64,000 bases of DNA from Ephydatia muelleri (GCA_013339895.1 JABACO010000006.1:7106298-7170297); one strand, 5' to 3'. Positions 10,746-50,569 are shown, counted from the stretch's first letter. Translations and numbers: made by a program. The notes: generated by a model not told the origin, from the sequence alone.

Positions 10746-10920
10746 ACGATTGTAGTACATATAGATCTAGCAATTCTTGTAATCGTAACATTGCGACGCT
10801 CATTAACAATTCCCGGCCAATTTTGCAAACGTCCGTCACATTTCCCGCGCACGCGTCCATAGAAATGTATGGGGTAAAGTTCATTTTTGAATACCATAAA
10901 TCAGGGAAAGTTGCTATTTA

Positions 10921-11072
10921 CACAGCCAAATTTTTTACAACCTGTATCAGGACGAATTTCCCAACAGAGTATGTACCAGGTATGATATGATCATATTCAT
11001 GATCATATCATACCTGGTACATACTCTGTTGGGAAATTCGTCCTGATACAGGTTGTAAATAATTTGGCTGTG
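10921..11072. repeat. near-perfect hairpin, 74-bp arms with a 4-bp spacer
   Basis: 10921-10994 and 10999-11072 are reverse complements except for one mismatch (TTTTTT against ATTATT context near 10933). The loop is ATTC. No coding. Confidence 0.93.
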
Positions 11073-11982
11073 TAAGTTTGAAAGAAGCCCCATGATGGAT
11101 AACATGATAAGCTATCACTCTGCCAGGTTGATGGAATTTTCAGCCACTGCTGCGAGGTTCCTCATAAGGATTAGTACTCCTCCATAGAGATGTATGGAAA
11201 ATTGCTTTTTATAATGATTTTTATCACTATTCTTTTTTGTTACTCTGAATGTAAGATAGGAAGTATTGTTTGACTCATTTCAGATGATGCTAATATGATC
11301 AAGGTAACTTTCTACAGGTTCTCATGCCCATAGGCTTCTTCCCCTGGGTTCCTGGGGTACTTTTGGTCATGAGGGTACCTAGTTCAGTTGAATATATTTA
11401 AAAATGACAGTAAATTGGGGCGTTCAGTTCTGGCCGCGTTGGAAGTAAGGAACTTAACTGCACGCAAACTTGGTATGTTCTTAGTTTGGGACTATATAGG
11501 AGCGCATGGTTTTGGTTCGATACTAAGCCGTTTGAAGTTTATGGTCTGTAAAACGCGGAGTAGTTCTAGATCTATTCGATAAACATGATACGTATTAAAC
11601 TACGTGTGTTTGTTTTCTGAAAAACTAAGGCATCACTGAAGGCTAAGTGTATAAGTAAGGCCACTATAGGCCTATAGCTTTTTATATTCGACCACGTGGT
11701 GGCGCCATGACCCTGGCCTGGGAAATTAACGTTCCTTTTCTGTTGCTACTTTTCCATATGCGTGTGTGCATATCCCCATTTGTCAATGTGGTCGTTCTAT
11801 ATAGAATTCGAAGCGGACAATCACAAAATGGTATATACGATACGCGCGACAGGGACAAGCCATATAAGGACAGTGCCCAATTATAATCACGTGTGATCTG
11901 AGGCGACGACTTGTGGCTACGTAACTTATTTTACACAAATCATTCCCTTCAACCTTGGATGTGTTCTTTTTGGCTCACTCTG
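11073..11982. other. unassigned intergenic DNA
   Basis: Nothing recognised on either strand. Confidence 0.45.
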
Positions 11983-12075
11983 CAGTGGCGGATCTAGGAG
12001 CGCGCGATCTTCTCGTCCGGGTTACTAGGAGCTGACAGCGACCTTCCAGACCCCCTAGCTACTGAAAGCTATTAT
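11983..12075 (+). mobile_element. hAT-like non-autonomous element, left end fragment
   Basis: Begins CAGTGGCGGATCTAGG, the inverted partner of CCTGGATCCGCCCCTG at 15411-15426. Both fragments also share CAGACCCCCTAGCT internally (about 12048 and 15335). No 8-bp duplication links the two ends, so they are two separate fragments of one family. Confidence 0.55.
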
Positions 12076-12399
12076 CTATGGCAACATCTCCCCAATCCGC
12101 TACTGCTTGAAGCCAACTACCCTGTATTTTAAGGGCTGTCTGTTATAGCACAAACTCTGACGCATTGTCCAGTTTTTGATTCAAGACTGGCATTTAGAAC
12201 CACTACCCCGTGGGGACATATTTCCAATGCCAACTCGGACAAATAATGGAGTAGTCTGATATGCAAGATAGTCAATGGGATGATGTACATGTAAGTGTTG
12301 ACCCGTTCTCCCAGTCTTGCAATTAGGCCATGTGATGAAAACGTAGAAGTTAAGGCACATGTATGTACATATGTAATGTATGTGTGTGTGTGTGCATGC

Positions 12400-12554
12400 G
12401 TACATACATGTATGTATGTATGTATGTATGTATGTATGTATGTATGTATGTATGTATTAATGTATATATGTAAGTACGTATGTATGTATGTATGTATGTA
12501 TGTATGTATTAATGTATATATGTAAGTACGTATGTATGTATGTATGTATGTATG

Positions 12555-12585
<31 letters not shown>

Positions 12586-12590
12586 TGCGT
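12400..12590. repeat. (TATG)n microsatellite cluster
   Basis: Three blocks of TATG/ATGT tetranucleotides separated by a duplicated interruption (TATTAATGTATATATGTAAG) at about 12454 and 12507. The duplicated interruption shows local tandem duplication of a larger unit. Confidence 0.92.
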
Positions 12591-13084
12591 GTACATGTAT
12601 GCTATACATGTATGTGCATGTATATACTTTTTCATGCATAGGTGGTTTTGGGCATGGTAGAAACATTTTCAACTGCTCAGTATCCTGGGCTGAGAGGGAG
12701 ACAATGCAGCTGCAAATTTATCACAGATGAAGGCACACAGCTTTTAGAATCGGGTTGTAAGGGGGTTAAGCTTTGCAGTGACTTTTGAAGCTTGTACAGG
12801 ATAATGGTTGGTATCTTGTACCTCTGCAACATGTGCTTGTGCTGCTGTTTTTAACTATTGCTATGCCAAACACCACAACCCCACTCCACCTCCTCCCCAA
12901 CACTCAGATGTTTACCTGTATTCCTACACTGAGCGGATCAATCCTGTTGGCTGGCCCACCTTCAACATTCATCATTGCAGTAAGAATGGTGGGGGCCACC
13001 AAGGTACTCAGGACTACACCATGACAATGTAGAAAACAATGCTCAAGAGATGGTCAGCCATTTGGTTGTGCTGTACCGTTCCCC
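12591..13084. other. unassigned DNA left of the C-rich minisatellite
   Basis: A plus-strand open stretch near 12800-13030 ends in a stop; no domain recognised. Confidence 0.35.
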
Positions 13085-13500
13085 TTGCTCCACATCACTC
13101 TCCCCTCCTTCCTATCACTGTCCCATCACTGTCCTCTCCTTCCCATCACTGTCCCCTCCTTCCTGTCACTGTTCCCTCCTCCCCATCACGGTTCCCTTCT
13201 CCCCATCGCTGTCCCCTCCTTCCCACCACTGTTCCCTCCTTCCCACCACTGTCCCCTCCTTCCCATCACTGTCCCCTCCTCCCCATCATTGTCCCCTCCT
13301 TCCTGTCACTGTTCCCTCCTCCCCATCACTGTTCCCTTCTCCCCACCACTGTCCCGTCCTTCCCACCACTGTCCCCTCCTCCCCACCACTGTCCCCTCCG
13401 TCCCATCTCTGTCCCCTCCTTCCCATCACTGTCTCCCTCCTTCCTATTCTACTGTCCCCTCCTCCACACCACTGTCCCCTCCTCCCCATCACATCATGTT
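13085..13500 (+). repeat. C-rich 20-bp minisatellite (CACTGTCCCCTCCTTCCCAT)
   Basis: About 20 imperfect copies of a 19-20 bp unit, strongly strand-asymmetric (pyrimidine-rich plus strand). The same unit occurs in reverse orientation at 14020-14380. Confidence 0.9.
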
Positions 13501-14019
13501 ATCATGGCAGATTGTTTTTCCCCCCCCACTGCTCTCAAGGTATTCCCTCCTCCCCCCAATCTGGTCAGTTAAAAAGAACTCCTCTTGAGTGTTAGTCAAG
13601 TGTACATACCTAAGTGGTCTGCCAGCAGTTCAGGTTCCAGGCTCAGTGGGGACCACCTGGTATGGGCCAGGGATTGGACCCACCTTGATGAACAATGTGG
13701 CATGGACTGCCAGCCACCCTCCAGGTGACAAACTCATATGGAAAGCTTTGTGTGGTCATTTAATGCCTACTGAATATGCAGACTATGTGACATTTGTATT
13801 TGGCTATGTACATGTTTGGTGTTGTCATAAGTTTGTATGTTTATGTATCAAATGTGTTGTAGAAGGTCAAAGAGCTGAGAGATGTAACTCAGGTCTTTGT
13901 GGTTTCATTTGTACCACCTATTTAATTAGGAGGGTTATTAGTTATGGGTTTTATGTAAACTTTTCCCATCCTGAGGGCTAGTGAGAAAGATTGTTCCAGA
14001 CAACTGGAATACCTACTGT
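13501..14019. other. spacer between inverted minisatellites
   Basis: A plus-strand frame at 13589-13740 is open and protein-like in composition (contains TTWYGPGIGPTLMNNVAW) but I recognise no domain and it is not linked to a gene model. Confidence 0.35.
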
Positions 14020-14380
14020 GATGGGAAGGAGGGGACAGTGATGGGAAGGAGGGAACAGTGATGGGAAGGAGGGAGACAGTGATCGGAAGGAGGGGACAGT
14101 GATGGGAAAGAGGGAGACAGTGATGGGAAGGAGGGGACAGTGATGGGAAGGAGGAAGACAGTGATGGGAAGGAGGGGACAGTGATGGGAAGGAGGGGACA
14201 GTGGGGACAGTGATGGGAAGGAGGGGACAGTGAGGGAAGGAGGGGACAGTGATGGGAAGGAGGGGACTGTGATGGGAAGGAGGGGACAGTGATGGGAAGG
14301 AGGGGACAGTGATGGGAAGTAGGGGACAGTGATGGGAAGGAGGGGACAGTGATGGGAAGGAGGGGATAGTGATGGGAAGA
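14020..14380 (-). repeat. G-rich 20-bp minisatellite, inverted copy of 13085-13500
   Basis: About 18 copies of ATGGGAAGGAGGGGACAGTG, the exact reverse complement of the unit at 13085-13500. The arms face each other across about 0.5 kb. Confidence 0.9.
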
Positions 14381-15249
14381 AACAAATGGTTATTGAGTTC
14401 TGAGAACCATGAGCATGTTCCTAACATCTTTTTTTTAACTAGGTTTACTACTAAAACTTCTTCAAAGCTCCTTGCCTTGGGCATTTCTGTTCCATCATCT
14501 TGCTTGATAAAAGTCCTAGATGACCATTTCAACTTACTGTGTAAGCAAATAGGGAAGTCAATGGTGCATCCATCACCCTACTTATCATGACACTTGGACC
14601 AGGAAGGAAAGTATTCAGTATTGAAATCTTCATTTTCATACCAGCGCCCTAGTCCATGCCTCAGAGGGTCCTTTCCTTTCCAACCAAACGAAAACAAGTA
14701 AACGTCTGTTCTAAATGGTATGAAAACCATAGATACTAATTGGGAAAACAACCTTTCTCGACTTCAGTCAGAGTAGTAAACGGTTCGTACGATGGTCCTT
14801 GTATAATGAAGTCCAAAAGGAGCGCACTGTCAAGAGAAGAACTGTTCACACGCCAGTAGTCTCGATAGTAGGAACGTCAGTTGACATGCACATACGATAT
14901 CCGGCCGAAACATAACATAGTTAAATAACCGTTCATGTGACCTCTGGAGTAACGCGCGTATGACTGACGCGCATGCGTATGGTTAGATCACGATAGCCTT
15001 AGTTTGGCAGGATTTATAAAAGCAATGACTTCCCTACCATACAGATGTACTAATAATTAATTAAAAGGCGAAAACAATAATACATTTTAAAATTAATTAG
15101 CTGTTTTAATAACGTGATAAATCTCTAAAGTGTCTGGTGAGTTTAACGATGAAATCAGAATTTTTAAATCCCAATTCTAAGCCGAGTTATGCACTGATGT
15201 CCACAATTTCTGGACATGCATTTGATAAATACTACGCAGTTTAATGTAG
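14381..15249. other. unassigned intergenic DNA
   Basis: No supported coding or structural signal. Confidence 0.4.
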
Positions 15250-15426
15250 AGTTTGGCGCATGATATAACAAAAAAGCGTTGGTGGCTGTGGCTCCGCCCC
15301 AGACCCCGCTGGGGGAACTTACAGCGCTCCCCCAGACCCCCTAGCTGGGCGGGAGGTGTACCCAACCCCCGCTTAATGAATATTATTTAGCAACCCCGCT
15401 TTTCTGAAATCCTGGATCCGCCCCTG
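15250..15426 (-). mobile_element. hAT-like non-autonomous element, right end fragment
   Basis: Ends CCTGGATCCGCCCCTG at 15426 and carries GC-rich internal sequence with CAGACCCCCTAGCTGGGCGG, unlike its AT-rich surroundings. Related to 11983-12075. Confidence 0.55.
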
Positions 15427-15822
15427 AGCAGCATATTGTGATACAGTGCAAATACTTTGGTAAAGCATCGTATTTGCTTTTTCGAAATACAACAAAATTG
15501 TGCTTTTACTACGGTTGACAATGTTGTAAATTTTATACCATACAAATTATATTGAAATGCAAGTAATTAAAGGTGCATCAGAATTTGACCTTATAGGCAA
15601 TGCCGCAGAATTGCAAAAGAATACCATGCATCAATGCATTCGTATCTTTACAACACTGTACGATGCCTCGTGCCTCGTGCCTCACCCTATCCAGGCCACT
15701 AACGTAGTTCCCAGCCTCTCGTGCTCACTGCATAAGCTGGCCATTGTCAATGTTTCGTAAACTCTTTGGATGCCAAGTGCACATATGCACCGTATTCATG
15801 CAAGCTCACGTGTGTGTTGTGT

Positions 15823-15950
15823 TGATTATAAAATCACTTTGAATACCATAATACTTGCATGCACTGATACGCAAGTTACCGGCTAGATCATAAAAATGTT
15901 TGAACACATGTGGAGGTATAAGCACATTTTGTCTGCCAGTTATAACCTGG
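15823..15950 (+). repeat. dispersed repeat family C, copy 1
   Basis: Aligns by eye with about 63800-63950: ATCACTTTGAATACCA, then TACTTGCA, then ATGTTTGAACACATGT and GGTATAAG. Shorter pieces with CTTTGAATACCATxxTGTAC occur near 61567 and (inverted) near 62900. Confidence 0.65.
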
Positions 15951-16370
15951 CAAATCAGTATTGTTGCAACAGCCTGAACATTTTATGGACTGGGGAGGGG
16001 GGCTAAACAGCACTGCTATTCTTGTTGTGGGAGTATGCATTAGTAAAGTCAGTTGAATACATATGCGTGCACAGGGCGTTTATGTAAACTCTAAATATAA
16101 TCACGCCTAAATGATGTGTGCAAGCATGCATATATGTACTTGCACGACATTCAAAGAGGAAATGCGCAAACAAATATACTAAAAACAATGCCATTTTAGA
16201 GAGCAGTTTGTTCTTTAACAAGTCTGTTCCCAACAATGGAAGCCATGTCCCACAATTTGGCCATGAAGCTCAGCATCTTCAATTGGAGAAACCAGTGCAA
16301 TAACTCCAGGTGTCATAGCATGAGTGCTACTCCACCATCTTGTGGCAACGCATGTTTTTTCAAGACTTCT

Positions 16371-16542
16371 GATATTCTAGAATTCTGAAATGGCCTCTAC
16401 ACATTGCACTCAGAATCGGAGTATCCGTCATGGAGTGAATTTTTTATTAGCGATACATTTCAACACAAGCGTTATTTCTATTGCACGTACTATAATGTCA
16501 CTTAGGTTCCTTTGCGCGGAAACGATCTCATATAGTGTCCGC
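16371..16542 (+). repeat. dispersed repeat family A, copy 2, just upstream of TOM70
   Basis: Homologous to 370-563 and 47727-47893. It ends about 160 bp before the TOM70 start codon, so it overlaps the probable promoter region. Whether it contributes regulatory sequence is unknown. Confidence 0.7.
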
Positions 16543-16701
16543 GGTACTTACGTACCGGCAGAGATAATATTATCTCTGGTACCGGTACGTCCAATCCAAT
16601 CTGACATTCGCCCCACCCTCCGGTTGCCGTGCACTTTTCCAATAATAGCCCACGTGATTCGATTTCGTCCTACCATGTGGTGCTAAGATTCCAAGTCAAG
16701 A

Positions 16702-44744
<28,043 letters not shown>

Positions 44745-46295
44745 CGGATTCAGTAGAGCAATACCTTCATAGTGTTAGTAATTCTTTGCAATTTGTCTGT
44801 GTGAAATGAATTGCTATTGCAATAATATTTGGCTGAGTAGTTAATGGCGTTGAGACGTGGATCATGAAACTTATCAATCTTCATCCATACATGAAAATGC
44901 ATGGCAATACTTAGAGCCCTGCATGATGGCAACCATGCAGTTTTCGATGATTCAGCACCCCATGCAGGCTCTAATGTATCACATATCCAGAAATTCCAAT
45001 ACATCGAGAGGACATCTGCATTTTAAGTGAAAAATATTTTCCGATTGCATCACTGGATAGAGAAAAATCATAATGATATATATTTTATGGCATTTGGACT
45101 GAAAGGAAAAGTGCTAAAAATTGAACGGGACAATGAACTGTACTTGTTAAGAAATCTGGCGTAACATACGCTCCACAAATAAACGTGGCTGTGCTTAGCG
45201 GGTAAGTGTGTCTCATTTTTGCTGCACCATCGCCACGCATGCAAACGTTGATACTTCTGTTAACTGCTAGATTCCGGCTGGCTGGCATCTGCAGATCTGA
45301 TTACGGGCTCTCGATCGATCACACGACTCAGTCTTGGATAAACTGTTTCCTCAGCAGTTTGAGCTTCCACTGTACTTGCCTGGCCAGATGCACGGAGGAT
45401 TTTGCACAATAAACACGTGATCGGTCTTTAGATAGTCTTATTCCTGCATGCATCACATGTACTATAGGCCTACTTCGTACATATAAGTAGAGAGCACTGT
45501 TTGCAATCCTATATCTTGCGTGTGAATCGATCGGTGAACTACACCATAGATAGTAAAATAGACTTTACTATCTATGAATTGATTACACGCTGGACGTTTT
45601 TACTCTTTCAGCGACAGTTCACAGAAAGGTTGAATTGTCTTTGATATGAGCTCAGGTTGCGTTTTCACGGGTGCAGTCCGTACAGTTGTGGCTAGATATG
45701 TAAGAACTCCATTGCAGTTTAGGTATACAAATCCATTCTTGGATATGTAATTTGCAGAATTAACAGCACAGCGCACCTGCATGGCTGGATTTGCACAAAT
45801 TATCCACAACCAACCGCGTTTTACAGTTTTCAGGGGAGTACAGCGTTATCTAACAGAAATTGTAAGGTCTGTACCCGTGGTGTAACACAAAAACTACCTT
45901 GACCACTACTGATGTAATCTGGAGCTCTACCATCAGCTCAAGGTTGGTTCTCAAACAGCCTCTCCCCCTACTAGTTTTAGTTAATTCTCCAAGGTGTCTT
46001 CTCAATGGCCTCTCTCCTCTCTAAATCACAGTACCTCCAACAGTCAAACACAAATGCACATCACTTGTGAAACACCCCATTTCTACACTGTAGCACACTC
46101 TTAAAATTATAAAACCTCACACAGTACTCTCCATCAGACCTGAAGATCCCCTTCCCTCGTGCGCTCCCCGGATCCAGTCTCGTCAGTGTTCGATGGTTTT
46201 AGAAAATGATCCACTTTGCCTTCTGAGGCAACCTGGAAAATGTTCCCTCAACTGCAGTGGCAAGTGTAGCATTGTGTATAACTTACCGCCCTGTG
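44745..46295. other. intergenic DNA downstream of TOM70
   Basis: Contains a 13-bp-arm inverted repeat (CATAGATAGTAAA, 45545-45576) and a stretch near 45660-45720 (minus) that shares TCTAGCCACAACTGTA...TGCACCCGTG with about 59310-59340, a probable transposon fragment. No gene recognised. Confidence 0.45.
45178..45183 (+). terminator. candidate polyadenylation signal of TOM70
   Basis: AATAAA about 430 bp after the stop; another AATAAA lies at about 45406. Which is used cannot be told. Confidence 0.35.
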
Positions 46296-46296
46296 T

Positions 46297-46420
46297 GTTT
46301 TACTGTGGGGAAAACATATTTTGTACCCTAAACTGTCGGTTCCTGGAGGATTTATATTATAATGGTCATTGGTGATCATTATTCAATGGATACTATTAAA
46401 AAATGTCAGCCAATTGGCAG
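46297..46420 (+). repeat. dispersed repeat family D, copy 1
   Basis: Aligns with 54553-54675: TTTTACTGTGG, GTCGGTTCCTGGAGGATTTA, TAATGGTCATT. Confidence 0.75.
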
Positions 46421-46639
46421 TGTGAAAAAATCATTGTGAGGTTGAGTACAGGTGGTTAGTTAATCTCCCCCTTGTCCTGTAAAAAAGGTGCCATCACTCG
46501 CCACAATCATCTGTGTAACGTGTTTGTTGAGTTCTGCTATCTGCCTTGGAGTGAGTTTAGAGTCAGGCAGTGGTCTTACACCTGACCTAAGCCATACCTG
46601 GCTAGTGGATGTACTTGTCCTCAATTGGGAGAGAGGGAA

Positions 46640-46789
46640 ACATGCTGCCTTTGACATCACGCGGTGACCTCTCCCTTACTCACTTCAATCCTAACAGCAG
46701 CAAGCCTTCTGAAGGGGCTGCAGCAGAGGAGGCTGAGACCAAAAAGCATAAAATCAATGACCCTAAGTATTGCAAGCTGGGCTGGGTGT

Positions 46790-46790
<1 letters not shown>
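46640..46790 (+). pseudogene. retroelement C-terminal fragment
   Basis: Reads KKHKINDPKYCKLGWV, which matches KHQANDPKCHMLGWKC in the retroelement at 51040-51985. Cut by the adjacent (CA)n tract. Confidence 0.55.
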
Positions 46791-46792
<2 letters not shown>

Positions 46793-46879
<87 letters not shown>

Positions 46880-46890
46880 CACACACACAC
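46793..46890 (+). repeat. (CA)n microsatellite
   Basis: About 40 CA units, then imperfect. Confidence 0.95.
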
Positions 46891-47034
46891 ATACTGCGCT
46901 GGATTGAAGCTGGGTAGTATACATGTGCATAAATCTGGGTATGCTTTTTGTGCTGGTCATGTTTTAAAAGTGTGCTACATGTAGTGTTGTGTGTGAGATA
47001 TGGGGGTGTACCATGTCAATTGAGCTCCATCTAT

Positions 47035-47400
47035 GCACAAAGTCACAAATCCAACACGAATCAAGATTTATAGCTGGTGGAATACTTTAATTAGGTCAGC
47101 ATATTATGTGTTTGTCTACGGAAAGCACTATTTTGCCTCCAGGAACCAAAACTTTCAATACAAAGGGGGCAAATATTTTATGACAGAGGATACTGAGCAA
47201 CAAGATTCCATTGCCGCAAGTGAAGTATCGTCTTGGACTCGTTAGTAATTATCAAGTATAGGTTTTTGCTGTACATTATTAATACCCTTATTCTTGAATA
47301 GTTTAGAAAAACGGATCACTCGGATTAAAAAAAAAACACACACACACACACATTCTGTCTTTCTTAACATGTACAACAAATCATGCGATGGAATCTCGAA
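47035..47400 (+). repeat. dispersed repeat family E, copy 1
   Basis: Reverse complement of about 54160-54530. Shared blocks: TATAGCTGGTGGAATACT, ATTTTGCCTCCAGGAACCAA, TTCCATTGCCGCAAGTGAAG, CAAATCATGCGATGGAATCTC. Confidence 0.75.
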
Positions 47401-47726
47401 AACAAAAAAACAAAAATGTAACTTCGGTGACCGCTCATTTCTCTCTGTACATGCAGTCATAATTATAGAGTTGTTTAATTGGTTTCTGCCTATTTGCATA
47501 ACCAAAGCAGCTGCTGTCTGTCACTCCTGCATCATATTCGGCGGTTTAACAGACGGATCCAACACTACTGGCCATGCCGCATTGTGTGTAGCGGGTGTGA
47601 TAATTAATTACACTTTTGATCATGGCGTTTCAGTGACAAACTAGCTTATCACTTATATGTGGTGCATACAGTCTGTACTTGCATCTCTGCGAAAAGGGGC
47701 CTATACCGCTTTTTTTATATTTAGAA

Positions 47727-47893
47727 GTTTGAAATGTCCTCTAAGTTTAATTAACATATTTCTTCTTACCCACTGAGAATCGGAGTAGGTGTAAGGTCTG
47801 AACTTTTAATTAGCCATTTACATTTCAACGCAAGCGTTACATTTCTATGGCGCGTACTGGAAATTTTATAAGGGTTCAAACGATCCATTATCG
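47727..47893 (+). repeat. dispersed repeat family A, copy 3
   Basis: Shares GAAATGTCCTCTA, GAGAATCGGAGTA, TTAATTAGCCATT, GCGCGTACTGGAAATTTTAT and AAACGATC with 370-563. Confidence 0.7.
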
Positions 47894-48000
47894 ATAAACA
47901 AATTTAAAGTATAATAAACGGTTGAGTAACTACATCAAGACCCTTCAAATTGAAATCGAAATCAAGTGGTGCTTATATTTCACATTTACGTGCTTCTATC

Positions 48001-49662
48001 TTATGTAGTCCTAATCCATTGAATTTCTACTCTGATGAAATTCCAGAAGAATCGTCGGAAAACTTCGGCGAACGTGAGAGCAGTAAAAACGAGGTCCACG
48101 TTTTGGTGATAGAGCACTGCAAGCGATATCTTTACTGTCCACAGAAATCGCAGCACAAAGTCCGTTACCAGTGCAAGGCCGTACCAGCACGTTGGTCGGT
48201 AGATTCTTTGCCTCCGAAAAATTAGCCTCTTATTATGAAATGAACATAAATTCCAGTCAAATACCACATCCCACACAAAACTGTACATGGCATTGACGAA
48301 AGCCGAGATGGCCCATAGGACGAATATGATACCGTCGTCAAGGTCAAAATCAAATTCACTTAAACTAATCAGCCATGACTTTGCATTCCCGCTCTTGGGT
48401 ACATAGATTGTGGCAAAGAAAACGACAGGATAATTGGTGAAGTACTTTATAGCATTCCATAAGTGCTTAGTGTCTTTTGTGTCAACGTAGCTTCTCAGGC
48501 ACTGCAGATATCGCCATGTTGTAGGAAGGACAGTAATGACCGTTCGAATGTAATACACATTTGATGTGCACATTCCTGTATCATAATCGGTCACAGAGCG
48601 GATCCAGTAGCAGACCAGGTATTCTAGGTCCAGCATAATTATTACTAGACTCACCAATTGGTCCGCAAACCACGCGTCGAAAAAACTTACGCTAAAGAAC
48701 GGGGACATGACGGAGCGACCAAGAGAGCCGAGGAACGTAAAACGCTCCCTGCGACATAAGATTCCGAGTGGATTGAAAATGAAAAGTATCACAAGTGTCC
48801 ATAGAATGAGCCCTAAAACCATGTCGCCGCCCTGACCATCGTTCGCCACAGCGGGGACGAGAAACATGAACGATGACAACAAAACTGCAATTAATGCTGT
48901 CATGATCCCGCCGGCGCCAAAAATGTAAGCGGGAGTTAGGACTGAACGAGGGAGTCCAAACAGTGACATGTAGTTAACGTTGAACGCTGTCCAGACGGCC
49001 ATGTTAACACCCAACAAATAAAACCACGTAACCAGCAGAAGAGGTGTGCGCACAAGACGTAGCATGTTGAGCCAATTGCTGTTCACCAGTTGTGGTAAAT
49101 TCAGTGTTATCACCGTTGCCCACAGAGCCAAGTGGGTGAGCGCTAAAAGCATCAGGACGACGTCATGTAGCGACGGTGCAATCTTTGTCAGGACCACGGA
49201 AGAAGTCCACTTGGTTTCAGCTGCCTCGTTCATCTTAGATGCCTGTCTATTGATTTCATACTCAGTCACCCGCCTATTTCTCTTGACCTGGATTGATTTA
49301 CTACTAGCAGAGACACTAGTAGTGTCGCTGGCGTTAGTAGATTCCGGATCCGAAACTGCTACTGCCAGGTTGGTGGCTAAACGAAAGTTGTGTGTGTGCC
49401 GAAAGTGATCCAGCGTGTCCCTGATGCGCTGAAAGCTGATGAGGACGACGCTGTTTCGGCCGTTCGTCGGGCTACTCGAGTGAGTCCGACCTTGGCTCGC
49501 CTGGCCTAATAATAGCGTCTCTTCGCTGATTAGCATCGCTTGCTGCTCTGTGTGGGCCTCCACATAAGGCGTATCGGGGACCGGTTTTTCATCGTCGGGG
49601 GAACTACTTGGCACCAACGGGAGGGACTTCGACGCATCGTCAGTGTTGATTGCTGCGGACAT
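48001..49662 (-). CDS. EXS-domain multipass membrane protein, XPR1/Erd1-like, lacking SPX (paralogue 2)
   Basis: Single exon, 553 residues, from ATG at 49662 (MSAAINTDDASKS) to TAA at 48001-48003. Residues 1-160 are Ser/Thr/Asp-rich and appear disordered; there is no SPX signature. EXS landmarks: FFDAWFADQLVSL (327-339), LDLEYLVCYW, TWRYLQCLRSYVDTKDTKHL, WDVVFDWNL, DFVLRFLWTVKIS with the gate-type Arg505 and Trp508, and AEVFRRFFWNFIRVE with Glu533, Arg536, Arg537. By XPR1 homology it should export phosphate or a similar anion; substrate and membrane are inferred. It is the paralogue of 6260-8098, in opposite orientation about 40 kb away, with TOM70 between. Confidence 0.9.
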   Translation of the reverse strand: MSAAINTDDASKSLPLVPSSSPDDEKPVPDTPYVEAHTEQQAMLISEETLLLGQASQGRTHSSSPTNGRNSVVLISFQRIRDTLDHFRHTHNFRLATNLAVAVSDPESTNASDTTSVSASSKSIQVKRNRRVTEYEINRQASKMNEAAETKWTSSVVLTKIAPSLHDVVLMLLALTHLALWATVITLNLPQLVNSNWLNMLRLVRTPLLLVTWFYLLGVNMAVWTAFNVNYMSLFGLPRSVLTPAYIFGAGGIMTALIAVLLSSFMFLVPAVANDGQGGDMVLGLILWTLVILFIFNPLGILCRRERFTFLGSLGRSVMSPFFSVSFFDAWFADQLVSLVIIMLDLEYLVCYWIRSVTDYDTGMCTSNVYYIRTVITVLPTTWRYLQCLRSYVDTKDTKHLWNAIKYFTNYPVVFFATIYVPKSGNAKSWLISLSEFDFDLDDGIIFVLWAISAFVNAMYSFVWDVVFDWNLCSFHNKRLIFRRQRIYRPTCWYGLALVTDFVLRFLWTVKISLAVLYHQNVDLVFTALTFAEVFRRFFWNFIRVEIQWIRTT

Positions 49663-50286
49663 GAAGCCCTTGTGCTGACCTTAGCATAATAGTGACGAGA
49701 GTGGGCGTACTTTTGTGGGAGTGAGAAGGGTGTAATTGGGGCGTACCAGCAAAGCAAACATTTCCTTGGGGCATAATTAAGTGTTCACACGCGTGCTTCG
49801 AATGTATATACGCGAAATCCACGCGTACTTTGACTTCGCGTGTGTTGGGAACGTAAAACGCGTGCATTAGCCATATCCCAGAATGTTATTGGAGGTAATC
49901 TCGTGATCTTTTTTAAAAACTATTGTATTTGTTTAACTGATTGCTCAATTGTGTTTGCATCTTCACTGCGTTGCCCTGCAGGAAGTGTTGCATAACATCT
50001 CGTTGCAACTGGAGCATGCATGGACGCTGTATGACATGCAGCCGTTTGTAGCCAGAGCTTCTACTTCAATTCAGACTCTAAGTTTCGTTGGGTGGGGAGC
50101 ACAATATGAAGTTACAACTTTCCCCTGAGCGCCCTGGGCTGCAGTGTGCCGAGCGTATAGGAATTAAGGACATTGACTTAACTTGAGTCCGAGGGATCAA
50201 ACAATAGTATACATATTTGTATTTTTATTTTTACGCCATGTGGTGGCGGAGTTTGACACGAATTTTAAAAGCTTCTTTCCACGAAT
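49663..50286. other. 5' flank of the second EXS gene
   Basis: Contains several CG-rich ACGCG motifs at 49790-49865 (GCGAAATCCACGCGTAC, AACGCGTGC) just upstream of the gene, a plausible but unproven promoter. Nothing else recognised. Confidence 0.4.
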
Positions 50287-50298
50287 CCAACGGCGGAT

Positions 50299-50331
<33 letters not shown>
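50287..50331 (+). repeat. 31-nt poly-G tract following CGGCGGATCC
   Basis: G run 50301-50331. Same arrangement as 8728-8768. Confidence 0.85.
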
Positions 50332-50569
50332 CTTTCCTATCTACTGGAATTTGTTTGTTAAATTCTTCAATGGAGTGTATACGGTGGCGGTTTGCTGTTG
50401 AGCATTCACCGGACATACTTAGTGAAGCGATGTAACAAGCTGTTGAATGATCGGTGATACCTCGCAGCGAGCTAGATATCACCTCTGCTTAGACTAAGCT
50501 GAGCCTGTTTCCAAGCACTGTTAGACGTGTTAACCCCTGTACACAAGGCAAAACAATGGCGAACATCGA

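Noticed and set aside
12129..12672. Long open frames of YIHT or CMYV repeats on both strands
   Set aside because: They are translations of the (TATG)n microsatellite.
13039..13595. Three overlapping 167-181 codon Pro/Ser/His-rich frames
   Set aside because: All three frames are open because of the 20-bp C-rich minisatellite; no start context or domain.
11983..15426. One 3.4-kb hAT element spanning both CAGTGGCGGATC-type ends
   Set aside because: The flanking 8-mers (TCACTCTG and AGCAGCAT) do not match and the interior holds unrelated minisatellites; treated as two fragments.
46460..46660. Possible hAT transposase piece on the minus strand (KLTPRQIAELNKHVTQMIV)
   Set aside because: Weak resemblance only; no second motif in order supports it.
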